Shown: piece after piece, positions 1 to 7,598 of the stretch | How the letters are laid out: each line of letters starts with the position of its first letter | How positions within the stretch are numbered: position 1 is the first letter of the stretch | Virus record (IMG/VR): IMGVR_UViG_3300049001_000044 | Span: 62,001 to 126,000 of that record | From: a virus | Length of the DNA: 64,000 bases | Strand: one strand, 5' to 3' | Notes under the pieces: model-generated | The model's input: the letters and a program-made list of their open reading frames with translations, nothing else | Databases searched by the model: none | Told to the model about the DNA's origin: nothing | Translations under genes and position numbers: made by a program

Positions 1-72
1 CCGTACCCTGGAGTCGAACCAGGCTCTATACTGATTAACAGTCAGTCGCATACACCACGCTTGCTCGTACGG
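1..72 (-). tRNA. tRNA-Asn (GTT)
   Basis: A cloverleaf can be drawn on the minus strand, with a T-arm (GGTTCGACTCC) and an anticodon loop CTGTTAA giving GTT (Asn). The left edge of the window cuts at its 3' end, so a CCA tail cannot be judged. First of four closely packed tRNAs. Confidence 0.9.
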
Positions 73-83
73 AATTGATTTGG

Positions 84-156
84 TGGGGGCAGTGAGAATC
101 GAACTCACCTCTCTCCGGTTAAGAGCCGGGACTTCGCCAGCAAAGTTTCACCCCCA
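84..156 (-). tRNA. tRNA-Lys (CTT)
   Basis: Minus-strand cloverleaf with acceptor TGGGGGT/GCCCCCA, stem CCGG/CCGG and loop CTCTTAA (anticodon CTT). A CCA tail is encoded at 81-83. Confidence 0.9.
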
Positions 157-165
157 ATGTTTTGG

Positions 166-237
166 CATCGCCGAGGAGAGTCGAACTCCCGTCTCCAGAT
201 TGAAAGTCTAGCGTCCTAACCATTAGACGACGGCGAT
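166..237 (-). tRNA. tRNA-Glu (TTC)
   Basis: Minus-strand cloverleaf with perfect acceptor ATCGCCG/CGGCGAT, anticodon loop CTTTCAA (TTC) and T-loop TTCGACT. CCA is encoded at 163-165. Confidence 0.92.
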
Positions 238-249
238 ATTGAATTTTGG

Positions 250-320
250 TGTGACGTCGGGTTTCGATCCCTATCTCCAAGTTTCACAGACTTGAGTGCT
301 CCCATTACACTATCGTCACC
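250..320 (-). tRNA. tRNA-His (GTG)
   Basis: Minus-strand cloverleaf with anticodon stem CAAGT/ACTTG and loop CTGTGAA (GTG). The extra 5' G expected for tRNA-His is at 320. CCA is encoded at 247-249. Confidence 0.9.
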
Positions 321-328
321 ACTGAATT

Positions 329-414
329 TTTCCATTTGTAAGAGCACTAACGTTTCAACCATTCTTAGAAGACGGGGTATTGCAACCGTTCTCATTAGAA
401 CTCTAACAAATGGA
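329..414. ncRNA. Possible structured RNA (9-bp closing stem)
   Basis: The 9-bp inverted repeat TCCATTTGT/ACAAATGGA closes about 68 nt that holds further hairpins, among them GTTC/GAAC and an ACGG/CCGT stem. It lies where another tRNA would be expected, but no T-arm or anticodon arm can be recognised on either strand. The remaining 415-565 shows no supported gene, only a short hairpin CTCGGA/TCCGAG near 525-545. Confidence 0.3.
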
Positions 415-576
415 AGCTGCGCGATTTCTCTAGCAGCATACTTCCATTGCCAAATTCATTTTGCCTTTGTCGCACTCGTCTATCTGAAGGCTACTCGATA
501 GGTTCATCGCGGTCCGGGTTTGTTAGCTCGGATACCCTGTCCGAGGATCGCTGTTTCCCAACAGCTAAAAACAAAG

Positions 577-602
577 AAGGGATAATCTTTCGATTATCCC
601 TT
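577..602 (-). terminator. Rho-independent terminator
   Basis: A 10-bp perfect stem (AAGGGATAAT/ATTATCCCTT) with a 6-nt loop. On the minus strand it is followed by CTTTGTTTTT. It ends the 43-codon unit just upstream. Confidence 0.8.
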
Positions 603-629
603 AGTGTTTGCTTGGATTTAGTCTTCGAC

Positions 630-761
630 TTAACAGTCTGGACGTTTATCCCCTACACTAAGGGTGGTGCTAATATTCTCGACGCGTTCAAAGCGCACGG
701 TATCGCGTTGGCAATCATGCTGCCAATTTTGATTCGTGTGTTTAAACATTGCGTTGATCAT
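630..761 (-). CDS. Small hypothetical protein (43 aa)
   Basis: Not recognised. It begins MINAMFKHTNQNWQHDCQRD and ends KRPDC. The start is supported by TCTGGAGCTTGATATG, a good ribosome site. It forms a complete mini transcription unit: a perfect TATAAATA late promoter at 807-814, this ORF, then the strong terminator at 577-602. That arrangement is the main reason to believe it; the sequence has no domain that can be named. Confidence 0.5.
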   Translation of the reverse strand: MINAMFKHTNQNWQHDCQRDTVRFERVENISTTLSVGDKRPDC

Positions 762-806
762 ATCAAGCTCCAGAATTTTCCAATGCAACAATTTGCATTG
801 TGAAGT

Positions 807-814
807 TATTTATA
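807..814 (-). promoter_or_regulatory. Late promoter, TATAAATA
   Basis: Perfect T4-type late promoter octamer on the minus strand, upstream of the 43-aa ORF. It sits in the 15-nt word TAAATAACTTCACAA, which is repeated at 870-884. Confidence 0.75.
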
Positions 815-876
815 GGGATGCCGAAAAATTCAGCAACCTGAAGAACGAAGATGTTGTTGCATCGTCGTTGTGAAGT

Positions 877-884
877 TATTTACG
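877..884 (-). promoter_or_regulatory. Late-type promoter, CGTAAATA
   Basis: Second copy of the TAAATAACTTCACAA word, about 70 nt upstream of the perfect TATAAATA. It reads leftward and would start inside the 810-880 spacer, in which no convincing gene is seen. Confidence 0.45.
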
Positions 885-900
885 TGGGGTTTTAACCTGG

Positions 901-1027
901 TCGGGAATGATGGAATCGAACCATGGTTTCTTCTGTCCAACCGAAGAGTCCTAACACAAGTCGGTGTGTTACTAACTTGCTGAAAGTATCTTCGGCCAGG
1001 AGCGTTCTGCCATTGAACTAATTCCCG
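901..1027 (-). tRNA. Oversized tRNA-like gene, anticodon unclear (127 nt)
   Basis: The ends are tRNA-like: 7-bp acceptor CGGGAAT/ATTCCCG, discriminator A, encoded CCA (898-900), D-arm GTTC-AATGGCA-GAAC and a T-loop TTCGATT in an ATGG/CCAT stem. The middle is about 50 nt too long. It contains an extended stem (CCGAAGA/TCTTCGG plus wobble pairs) and an internal hairpin TAACACA/TGTGTTA. No normal 7-nt anticodon loop can be placed. It may be an intron-containing, decayed or decoy tRNA. A TGCAGTTTTTG-type promoter lies immediately upstream. Confidence 0.6.
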
Positions 1028-1054
1028 ATAACTCGTAGTAGAGTTGATGGAGTA

Positions 1055-1088
1055 ATTATAGCTTATTTTGTAAGCAACAAAAACTGCA
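1055..1088 (-). promoter_or_regulatory. TGCAGTTTTTG-type promoter
   Basis: Minus strand: TGCAGTTTTTG, exactly 17 nt, then consensus TATAAT. Drives the tRNA-like gene and possibly the tRNA cluster. Confidence 0.75.
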
Positions 1089-1158
1089 TTTTGGTTTGTT
1101 GCAACTGCAAGAGCAGCAGCGACAATGAAATTATAGCTTAAGGGCACGCCAACAAAAA

Positions 1159-1437
1159 CTACTTTTGTGCGCCAACGTATTTGTCGTAGAGTAGATCGAA
1201 CCCTTTCAATCTACCTCGTGGCACGTTCAGCGCCAACTCAAACTGGCTAACAGCACGAGAGCCGTTCCCCGCCATCCTCTTCAATGTCCTACTGTAGCGA
1301 AGGAGCAAGTCACCGCTAGAAATCTTCAGCTCGCCAGCAATGCGAACAATCTCCCGCCTCGCTCTCGCTGCTTCTAGTCCAGGCGTCTCTATCTTCTCAA
1401 CCAAATCCATCTCTTTGAGGTACTCTTTCAGTCTCAT
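1159..1437 (-). CDS. Putative head-internal protein with capsid-targeting-like leader
   Basis: A 92-aa basic protein of unknown function. Its N-terminus MRLKEYLKEMD has the [L/I]xE pattern (YLKE) that in T4 internal proteins is the capsid-targeting and prohead-protease cleavage site. It is the last gene of a four-gene late operon in which every protein starts this way, and it overlaps the upstream gene by 4 nt (ATGA). No catalytic motif is visible. Confidence 0.7.
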   Translation of the reverse strand: MRLKEYLKEMDLVEKIETPGLEAARARREIVRIAGELKISSGDLLLRYSRTLKRMAGNGSRAVSQFELALNVPRGRLKGFDLLYDKYVGAQK

Positions 1438-2237
1438 GATACCACCGCCGGAATTGTCTTGTACCCTGCTTGATCGAGGAGGAAGATGCGGTGGTGACCG
1501 TCCTGTAGATGGTAGGAGTCGTCGGGTAGCTTGATCACTTTCGCAGGATGCTTCTTCATGAAGGCTAGCAGGTTAGCTTGAGCCGACTTATCTCTCTTGA
1601 ACTCATCGACGAGGGTGCGCATATCCGCTTTAGGATCCACGCCCATCTTGCAGACGTTGATAAGAACGCCGGCGACTTGCGTGCTAGATACTCCCTGTGT
1701 TCCAATGGCGCCATTCTTTCTCTTGACGTTAGCGATTGGGAAGTCAACGATACCGGCGTCCTCATCCAACTTTGGCTTGCGGAATTTGTTCAGTACTTGA
1801 CCCGCCGCAGCGTGAGACTTACTAAAATCGCGTGTAGCCTTCTTCGCCCCTTGATGCGTTACCGTGAAGACTGCTTTGCTGTCAAGCATGACGTTGATTT
1901 GGACTTGTCTGAACTTGCAGTCGATAATGTCTTGGTTGTCGTGGATTAGTCCAACGTACTTACCGTTCTCAGCGCGTGAGAAGGTGACTGCGATATTCCT
2001 ATCGACACTGCGAAGAACCGCAGGCTCACGTTCGTCCTCATCAAATCCATCGCCAAGCAGTGACTCAAAGATGATGTGCGCTGCATCTCCCGCAACAAAG
2101 TATTGGAAGCGAGGACCAAGTGAGACGTACTTTGGCTCGCCCATGTAAGCCATTTCCTTGTTGCTCTCAATCCACCCTAGAATGTATTCCTTAATGTCGT
2201 CGTTGATCGACTCACCTAGATAGTCTTTGAATCTCAT
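1434..2237 (-). CDS. ParB-like domain protein with capsid-targeting-like leader
   Basis: 267 aa. The leader MRFKDYLGES contains an LGE|S site. The C-terminal region carries LQDGHHRIFLLDQAG, the DGxHR motif of ParB/sulfiredoxin-like domains, which bind nucleotides and in some families act as nucleases. The N-terminal half is not recognised. Overlaps both neighbours by 4 nt in the late operon. If packaged, it would enter the cell with the DNA. Confidence 0.7.
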   Translation of the reverse strand: MRFKDYLGESINDDIKEYILGWIESNKEMAYMGEPKYVSLGPRFQYFVAGDAAHIIFESLLGDGFDEDEREPAVLRSVDRNIAVTFSRAENGKYVGLIHDNQDIIDCKFRQVQINVMLDSKAVFTVTHQGAKKATRDFSKSHAAAGQVLNKFRKPKLDEDAGIVDFPIANVKRKNGAIGTQGVSSTQVAGVLINVCKMGVDPKADMRTLVDEFKRDKSAQANLLAFMKKHPAKVIKLPDDSYHLQDGHHRIFLLDQAGYKTIPAVVS

Positions 2238-3346
2238 ACCTTCTTCCTTAGTTTTGCGATGAGTTGTTCCATCTCTTTGGCAGGGTCAACCTTACCAGTT
2301 GCTTTGTTGATTGCTGACTTCGTTGCGTTCTTGGAGTCGACGTAGGTCTTAGCATTTTGGTTCACCTTACCGAGGTAGGAATCTAAGTTGCTCTCCAATC
2401 TTTGCATCATGAAGTAGGCACGAATACCATCTGCTAACTCAGCCTCTTTCTTTAATTCTTCAGGGGACATCTTAGACAACCTCAGCAGATATCTCCACAT
2501 CATCAGCTGCTCACCTTCTGCCTGTGATCTAGTCATGCCGCTATACTTGCGATAACCATCAACGAACAATGCCCATTGATACCCGTCATCGCCCTCGTGG
2601 CTCATAGATCTGATTTTTACTCGGTCTATGATGCTCTTTCCGAACTCCTTGTAGAGGGCTTCCTTGCGCTCCTTCTGCCGTTCGTAATTGAGCTTGTTGC
2701 GTGCCTTCTTTTCTTCGGGGTCATTCTTAATGCGGTCACGTTCTACCCGCATCTCATCGTAATACACATGTTCTTCCTTTGCCTCATCAAGCCATTTCTT
2801 CAGCACTTCAATTGGCGCAACAATTGTTGCCGCATTTGATTTAAAAGTGTAGATGTTCTTGATTAGGTGGCCTAACTGATTGTACGCCTTATACTTCTTG
2901 GCAATGGCGGTGCTCACTACCGAATAGACAAGCTTCAGTGCTGGCCCAGTCTTTGTTGCAACATGAATCTTTACCTTACCATCACCGAGGTCTGTGAGTT
3001 GGACATCATCGTACGTGAGCTCAACAGGCTGTTCCCAACCACTCCAATCTGCCGTTGCTTTCTTCGTCTTGAAATGGTTGCCGTGAATGCGCCAGACATC
3101 CATAGGCCAATCCAAATCCATGTCCTTCATGTATTCAACCGCCTCTTGTGGAGTGGTGAACTTCAACTTGCTAGGGTGCGCAGCTTTCAGCTCATTGAAC
3201 TTCGCCTTAGCCTTCTTTTCGGCGGCCTTGACGGCTTCCTTGCTCGGGGCCTTGTCGATATTGGTCAGGTCGAATGAGTGTCCAAAGAAAATCTGTGCCT
3301 TGAATGTTGGCTTTGCGGCTGCTTCAAAGAGCTGAATTAGTTTCAT
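2234..3346 (-). CDS. Putative head-internal protein (370 aa)
   Basis: Unknown function. An upstream extension in the same frame is possible, but GGAGATAAG directly before ATG at 3346 fixes the start, giving MKLIQLFEAAAKP with an LFE|A cleavage-like site. The rest is lysine-rich with a charged helical stretch near residues 210-260. Third gene of the four-gene capsid-targeted operon. Confidence 0.75.
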   Translation of the reverse strand: MKLIQLFEAAAKPTFKAQIFFGHSFDLTNIDKAPSKEAVKAAEKKAKAKFNELKAAHPSKLKFTTPQEAVEYMKDMDLDWPMDVWRIHGNHFKTKKATADWSGWEQPVELTYDDVQLTDLGDGKVKIHVATKTGPALKLVYSVVSTAIAKKYKAYNQLGHLIKNIYTFKSNAATIVAPIEVLKKWLDEAKEEHVYYDEMRVERDRIKNDPEEKKARNKLNYERQKERKEALYKEFGKSIIDRVKIRSMSHEGDDGYQWALFVDGYRKYSGMTRSQAEGEQLMMWRYLLRLSKMSPEELKKEAELADGIRAYFMMQRLESNLDSYLGKVNQNAKTYVDSKNATKSAINKATGKVDPAKEMEQLIAKLRKKV

Positions 3347-3347
3347 C

Positions 3348-3860
3348 TTATCTCCAAGGGTTGGACTCTGGCTTGATGTTGCCATCCTTGTCGACGCGAT
3401 AGAACGGGCTGTTGTCATCTACGTGGCCTTGCTTGGCGTCATGGACGTGGTCGCCTGCGGTATCATCCCACATGTCTGCGAGATAATCGTAGAAGCCCTT
3501 AGTGCCCTTGTTGAACTTTCTAATGATGCGGTCGATAGCGTCCATGTCGATCTCATACTTGCGCTGGATACGTTCCAACTTGAAGGATGGATCACTACCG
3601 TCAAGTGCTTGAGCTGCAATCATGGAGAGCTCGGTATCGATCTGATACTCCAGCTGTCTCTTAGCTTCTTGGGCCTTAGCACGCTTGTCTTTGCGCTCTT
3701 CGTCAGACATTTTCTGGCGCTTCTTGACAGGTTCATCGTGCGATGCAGCCCATTCTGCGGCGCCCGGGCTAGACATCGACTTGAACCGCTTATATGAACC
3801 GCTCTTGTTTTTGATTTGCACCGAACTCGGTTTGGCCTCGAACAGCTCTGTAACTTTCAT
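3348..3860 (-). CDS. Putative head-internal protein (170 aa)
   Basis: Unknown function. Starts MKVTELFEAKPSS at 3860 behind GGAGATTCTCC; the LFE|A site closely resembles the start of T4 Alt. The middle is highly charged and predicted helical (KKRQKMSDEERKDKRAK). First gene after the late promoter at 3892-3899, and therefore head of the four-gene operon. Confidence 0.75.
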   Translation of the reverse strand: MKVTELFEAKPSSVQIKNKSGSYKRFKSMSSPGAAEWAASHDEPVKKRQKMSDEERKDKRAKAQEAKRQLEYQIDTELSMIAAQALDGSDPSFKLERIQRKYEIDMDAIDRIIRKFNKGTKGFYDYLADMWDDTAGDHVHDAKQGHVDDNSPFYRVDKDGNIKPESNPWR

Positions 3861-3891
3861 GGAGAATCTCCAAGTATGGTTATAAAGAAGG

Positions 3892-3899
3892 TATTTATG
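3892..3899 (-). promoter_or_regulatory. Late promoter, CATAAATA
   Basis: T4-type late octamer about 32 nt upstream of the first capsid-targeted gene of the 1.2-3.9 kb operon. Confidence 0.7.
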
Positions 3900-3921
3900 T
3901 CCGGGTCCCGAGCATAAGAAA

Positions 3922-3942
3922 GCCCGCGAGGGTATCACGGGC
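3922..3942 (-). terminator. Terminator
   Basis: GCCCG/CGGGC stem followed on the minus strand by TTTCTT. It lies just after the ADP-ribosyltransferase stop codon. Confidence 0.6.
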
Positions 3943-3950
3943 CAGGATAC

Positions 3951-4460
3951 TTAGCCGCGAACTGCTTCGAAGATTGTCCAACCATCCTCAACACGAGTAT
4001 TCACGATGCGCAGTGAGGTGCCAATTCCCAAAATCCACTCTGCCTCCGCTTCGTACGTCTCAATGAGAGTGTCTCCATCGGACTCTTCGTATTCTTGTGG
4101 ATTCAACTGCTTCATCTTCTTGTGAAGATCGATGGCCCACTTACACAGCGGAAAACCTCGTACGCACTTGACATGAAGGAGGGCTTTAACTTGTCTGCCA
4201 AACCTCTCCGCCACGCACCTGTACTCGGTCAAACTTGTGTAGTGATCCAAGGTGAATCGCACGTTTGACCCAAACTGCAGCAGTTCAGTGATGGCCTTTA
4301 CCTCTTGCTCGTAAAGGCCACGCCAAAGCTGCGTGCCATCTTCACTAAGAAGCCTCAGTGCTTTTTCAACACTTGGGATTGCTTCCCCATGTTTTCCTAT
4401 GTGACCTTTGCTGTGCACCAAATACAACAGGGTCGACTCATCATCATTTGTTATAGTCAT
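3951..4460 (-). CDS. Putative mono-ADP-ribosyltransferase (R-S-E class)
   Basis: 169 aa. Three signatures appear in the right order: LWRGLYEQE (the Arg of beta-1), HYTSLTEYRCVAERFG (the S-T-S-like segment followed by A..F), and YEAEAEWILGIGTSLRIV (the ExE catalytic loop with the following beta strand). This is the toxin-like ART fold also used by T4 Alt, ModA and ModB, which modify host RNA polymerase and other proteins. The target here is unknown. The gene stands alone with its own terminator. An AT-rich stretch at 4505-4545 probably holds its promoter. Confidence 0.65.
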   Translation of the reverse strand: MTITNDDESTLLYLVHSKGHIGKHGEAIPSVEKALRLLSEDGTQLWRGLYEQEVKAITELLQFGSNVRFTLDHYTSLTEYRCVAERFGRQVKALLHVKCVRGFPLCKWAIDLHKKMKQLNPQEYEESDGDTLIETYEAEAEWILGIGTSLRIVNTRVEDGWTIFEAVRG

Positions 4461-4549
4461 CTCGCTCCCTAATTGTTATAAAAGCGCATCACCTCGATGC
4501 AGTTAAATTATAACACAGGTTGTTAAGAGTGCACAAAAATTTTCAAATT

Positions 4550-5752
4550 TTACAATGTGAAACGCGTGATATCCCCATTGATAATTTCTCCCTTGACCCA
4601 CTCACCAAAGGCATTACAGCCTATCAATCTCGTGGGGCCCTGGCGAGAAGCGAGGAGAGACCAGATTTCTCTGAAGAATCCTTCTCCCACCTCTAGTCTT
4701 CTCTTGTAGTAGTTGAGAGGAGAGGCGTAGATGTCTGCAAAGTTTACCACGACGCTGCTTTCAATATCCAAAATTTCCTTGATGAAGTCTTCCAACTCAT
4801 AGGATAGGAAGTCAACTTGCTTATAGATAACTTCCACATCCTTCAACGGCTGCACCACTGCGTACTCATCGCAGTCAAAGTCGCCAACCATGACTGCTTT
4901 TTCGGCTGATGGAAGATCCTTGAAGGTGCTCACCACATCGCCGTATAGTACGCTACTCTCTGCCGAAAATAGCAGGTGTTGGAAGTCAAGTGCCTCTTGC
5001 GAACGGTCCACGACGTAGATTTTCTTTACCTTGTAGTGCTCAGCCAGGATGAGAGGAGATAGTCCGGCGGCGTGCGTGATAAGTACGTCTGCCACACCAT
5101 CAGGGAGGTCAGGTAGCTCCTCACCACTTTCGTGCATGACGACATGTTGGAGTTTAGCAAGCACTTCCTTTTCAAAAATCGATTCAAAGTGCAGCTCGTG
5201 GTAAGGTGTTTTGAATTCGAACAGGAAGGTACCCTCTTCTAGTGGTAGGTTGTAGAACCTACCGTACTTTTTCAACTGTGCATTGATGAGCAGGCCGCCT
5301 CTCGCGGCATCATCCTTGCTAACCATTGCATTTTCGCCGTTCCTTTCCAAGCCATCGCTGACTTCTTTGAAGCCAACACCGATCATCTGCGTACCATTGA
5401 ACTTGGGCGAGTCGCATGCCTTCCATTCGTCGATGTTGAAGAACAAACATGTCTCTTCTAACCGCGCATATTCAACTGTCTTGCTAGCATAGCCGACTAC
5501 CATGTTGTCGCAGTACCGCTCTAAGCGCGCAACACTTTGCTCGTCATAAATGATGTGGTTGGCACTTTGCACAACGAGGTACTTCGTCTCGCACGTCCCA
5601 AGCGCATGGTCCACGCTGTCACGAAGTAGGATGTGTTTGGCATTCAGTTTGTCACGGAAGAATGGGATGAATGCTTTCGCAAAATCCCAATGCCAGTTTG
5701 GTTCGCCATCCTTAGGATTGAGGATGGCGATAGTTAGGTCGTCTCGAATCAT
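4550..5752 (-). CDS. Hypothetical protein with C-terminal Rossmann-like segment
   Basis: 400 aa, not assigned to a family. The start at 5752 (MIRDDLTIAILNPKDG) is preferred because AGGACATTGAA precedes it and the late promoter at 5812-5819 would leave almost no leader for the upstream ATG at 5797. Residues about 235-290 contain ITHAAGLSPLILAEHY followed by a beta strand ending VVDRS, which resembles a nucleotide- or SAM-binding fold. The N-terminal part may be a second alpha/beta domain. Confidence 0.65.
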   Translation of the reverse strand: MIRDDLTIAILNPKDGEPNWHWDFAKAFIPFFRDKLNAKHILLRDSVDHALGTCETKYLVVQSANHIIYDEQSVARLERYCDNMVVGYASKTVEYARLEETCLFFNIDEWKACDSPKFNGTQMIGVGFKEVSDGLERNGENAMVSKDDAARGGLLINAQLKKYGRFYNLPLEEGTFLFEFKTPYHELHFESIFEKEVLAKLQHVVMHESGEELPDLPDGVADVLITHAAGLSPLILAEHYKVKKIYVVDRSQEALDFQHLLFSAESSVLYGDVVSTFKDLPSAEKAVMVGDFDCDEYAVVQPLKDVEVIYKQVDFLSYELEDFIKEILDIESSVVVNFADIYASPLNYYKRRLEVGEGFFREIWSLLASRQGPTRLIGCNAFGEWVKGEIINGDITRFTL

Positions 5753-5811
5753 TTCAATGTCCTGTAGTCCGGATGGTGCGCACGACAACGTCCCCATCCT
5801 GAATAAAGAAG

Positions 5812-5819
5812 TATTTATC
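5812..5819 (-). promoter_or_regulatory. Late promoter, GATAAATA
   Basis: T4-type late octamer upstream of the 400-aa Rossmann-like gene. Confidence 0.65.
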
Positions 5820-5849
5820 CAGTACGGGGACGTTCAGATTTGATGCGAG

Positions 5850-6290
5850 TTAGATGTCTCGACCGTAAGCGTCTACGAGATATGGACCACCGACAGGGCC
5901 AATGAACTTGGCTTCTACCTTGATACCGTTAGGGCTTCTTACTTCATCGATGAGGTAGTAGTTGTCATTCACTCGTTCAACCATCCGCATTGCACAGCGA
6001 CAGAGGGGCTCCACTTTTCGCTCTGGACCCCAAGGCTTATCTTCGTAACCAGGCAGCGTAGCTTGACCCATGCACCCACAAGCATACCCATACGACGGTG
6101 GTTTAGCCAGATATTGGCGAATGGCAGTTTGCTTTTCGATCGTCAGCAACAGCTTAGCTCGCAATTCGCCGACAGTTAAACTGCCACCTTCAACATCCGG
6201 AGAGATGATGGGAGTATCGTCAGTGATAGTGCCTACAACCTTGAACTCTTTAGGGCCGCACGAACAGCTTTCGCATTTTCCGCAAGACAT
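5850..6290 (-). CDS. Cysteine-rich hypothetical protein
   Basis: 146 aa. The N-terminus MSCGKCESCSCG and the CGC...CRC motifs near residues 71-99 suggest metal binding. The C-terminal part (YLIDEVRSPNGIKVEAKF) looks like a small beta domain. Preceded by AAGGAAAG. Function unknown. Confidence 0.7.
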   Translation of the reverse strand: MSCGKCESCSCGPKEFKVVGTITDDTPIISPDVEGGSLTVGELRAKLLLTIEKQTAIRQYLAKPPSYGYACGCMGQATLPGYEDKPWGPERKVEPLCRCAMRMVERVNDNYYLIDEVRSPNGIKVEAKFIGPVGGPYLVDAYGRDI

Positions 6291-6298
6291 AACTTTCC

Positions 6299-6478
6299 TT
6301 AATCGAAGATAGAACCGATGATGTCGCCAGCGGCTTCAGCACCGCCCATGGCGATCATCCAACCCAGGCAGTTGACACCGAAGCCGATCAGTGCACCGAT
6401 ACCAGGTGCGTGTTTGGCCAACTCACCGATGAGGGCGCCCAGACCAGCGCAGACGATGGAGGTAAAGATGAACCACAT
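6299..6478 (-). CDS. Small membrane protein (59 aa)
   Basis: Start MWFIFTSIVCAGLGALIG is fixed by GGAGGGGCTAAC just before 6478. Two hydrophobic segments rich in Gly and Ala fill nearly the whole protein. A holin-like or other small membrane role is possible but not shown. Confidence 0.65.
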   Translation of the reverse strand: MWFIFTSIVCAGLGALIGELAKHAPGIGALIGFGVNCLGWMIAMGGAEAAGDIIGSIFD

Positions 6479-6479
6479 G

Positions 6480-6794
6480 TTAGCCCCTCCGCACCGAACC
6501 ACCGGCAGTGATATTACCGCCGACATCATCACAACTGACCGAGCCACCGGCCATCACGCTACCACCCACGTCATTGCAGCTTACGCTGCCGCCAGCTTGG
6601 ACATTACCCTTGACGTTGTTGCAGGAAATGCTGGCGTCTGACGAGATGTTTTCAACCACGCCTTCCAGGATTCGAACTTCAACAACGCCTTGCGCGTCAT
6701 CACGACGTTCCACGCCGTCGATAATGATCTTGCTGCCGTTAATGACGATGTTGTTGCCTTGGTAGATTTTACCGTTGATATTGATAGTGCCCAT
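6480..6794 (-). CDS. Beta-helix repeat protein
   Basis: 104 aa. The N-terminus (INGKIYQGNNIVINGSKI) and the repeated GNVQAGGSVSCNDVGG-type units predict a short right-handed beta-helix. Such proteins are common in phages and in bactofilin-like polymers. It is directly upstream of the small membrane protein and may work with it. Confidence 0.7.
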   Translation of the reverse strand: MGTININGKIYQGNNIVINGSKIIIDGVERRDDAQGVVEVRILEGVVENISSDASISCNNVKGNVQAGGSVSCNDVGGSVMAGGSVSCDDVGGNITAGGSVRRG

Positions 6795-6797
6795 TGT

Positions 6798-7598
6798 TTA
6801 GTTCCTCGTAAAGTTTTCTTCAAGTGCCATCACCAGCTTTTGCATGTCGCAAGCGTAGAAGCCGCAGGAGTTCAAGGTGTTGATCTCCACTACCTTCAGA
6901 CCTTCGCTCGTGTCTGCAACGTCAATGACGAACGCTTCATGCGGTTGCCATTCAGCGATTCTCTCTTCAGCATACTTCTGGAAGATGCTATCAGCAGGCA
7001 GCGATTGGTAGATTACAGTGTGGCCCAGTTTGTAAGTAGAGCTCGTCACTACCTTGCCCTTGACAACCCAGAAGCGGTGCTCGGAGTAGATCTTCTTTGG
7101 CTTGCAGAGCTGGATGAGGGTGTGCTTGTTTAGCGAATCACCGTAGTCTTCTTCCAACACGCACACCTTACGTTTCCAGGTGTAGAACTCGTCTCGCTCG
7201 AACACCTTACCAGCGAAGGATTTGGAATCGTGGATGGGACGAATGAACATCAGCTCATCGTCAAAATTCGCATCACCGAATTCACAAACTACCGCGTCAT
7301 AGTTCAGCATGTGGTTGCCCCACTTTGCCAACTGAATGGTGAAGTCGAACGGCTCCAGATCGAACACTCCTGGATACCAACCTTCCTTCTTCGCAGTGTG
7401 TCGCATCGAGTAGCTACCCATGCAGATCACATTGTCGTAGCCATCAATAGGGCACTGCGAATGGAACGGTGGGGTGATCTCACCGATGAAGGGGATGATC
7501 TTGTGGATGGAGTGCGGGATGTTGAATTTCTCCAGCGTCTCCAACAGCACGTTGTAGGCGTCCTCGTTGAAGAGATTATTTTGCAATACCCAATGCAT
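6798..7598 (-). CDS. ATP-grasp domain protein (DUF4343-like)
   Basis: 266 aa. The C-terminus has EINTLNSCGFYA, the metal-binding ExN of ATP-grasp ligases. The region around HRFWVVKGKVVTSSTY resembles the ATP-grasp central sheet. Phage members of this family are of unknown substrate. Start ATG at 7598 overlaps the stop of the small upstream gene (TGATG); a GTG one codon earlier is also possible. Confidence 0.75.
   Translation of the reverse strand: MHWVLQNNLFNEDAYNVLLETLEKFNIPHSIHKIIPFIGEITPPFHSQCPIDGYDNVICMGSYSMRHTAKKEGWYPGVFDLEPFDFTIQLAKWGNHMLNYDAVVCEFGDANFDDELMFIRPIHDSKSFAGKVFERDEFYTWKRKVCVLEEDYGDSLNKHTLIQLCKPKKIYSEHRFWVVKGKVVTSSTYKLGHTVIYQSLPADSIFQKYAEERIAEWQPHEAFVIDVADTSEGLKVVEINTLNSCGFYACDMQKLVMALEENFTRN

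Noticed and set aside
447-803. Plus-strand ORF of 118 codons
   Set aside because: It crosses the terminator and both strands' regulatory signals, has no ribosome site, and its composition is not protein-like; the opposite-strand 43-aa unit is better supported.
901-1027. Group I or II intron in the tRNA
   Set aside because: The insertion is only about 50 nt, far too small for a self-splicing intron.
830-1147. Minus-strand ORF of 105 codons
   Set aside because: It covers the tRNA-like gene and its promoter, so it is a chance open frame.
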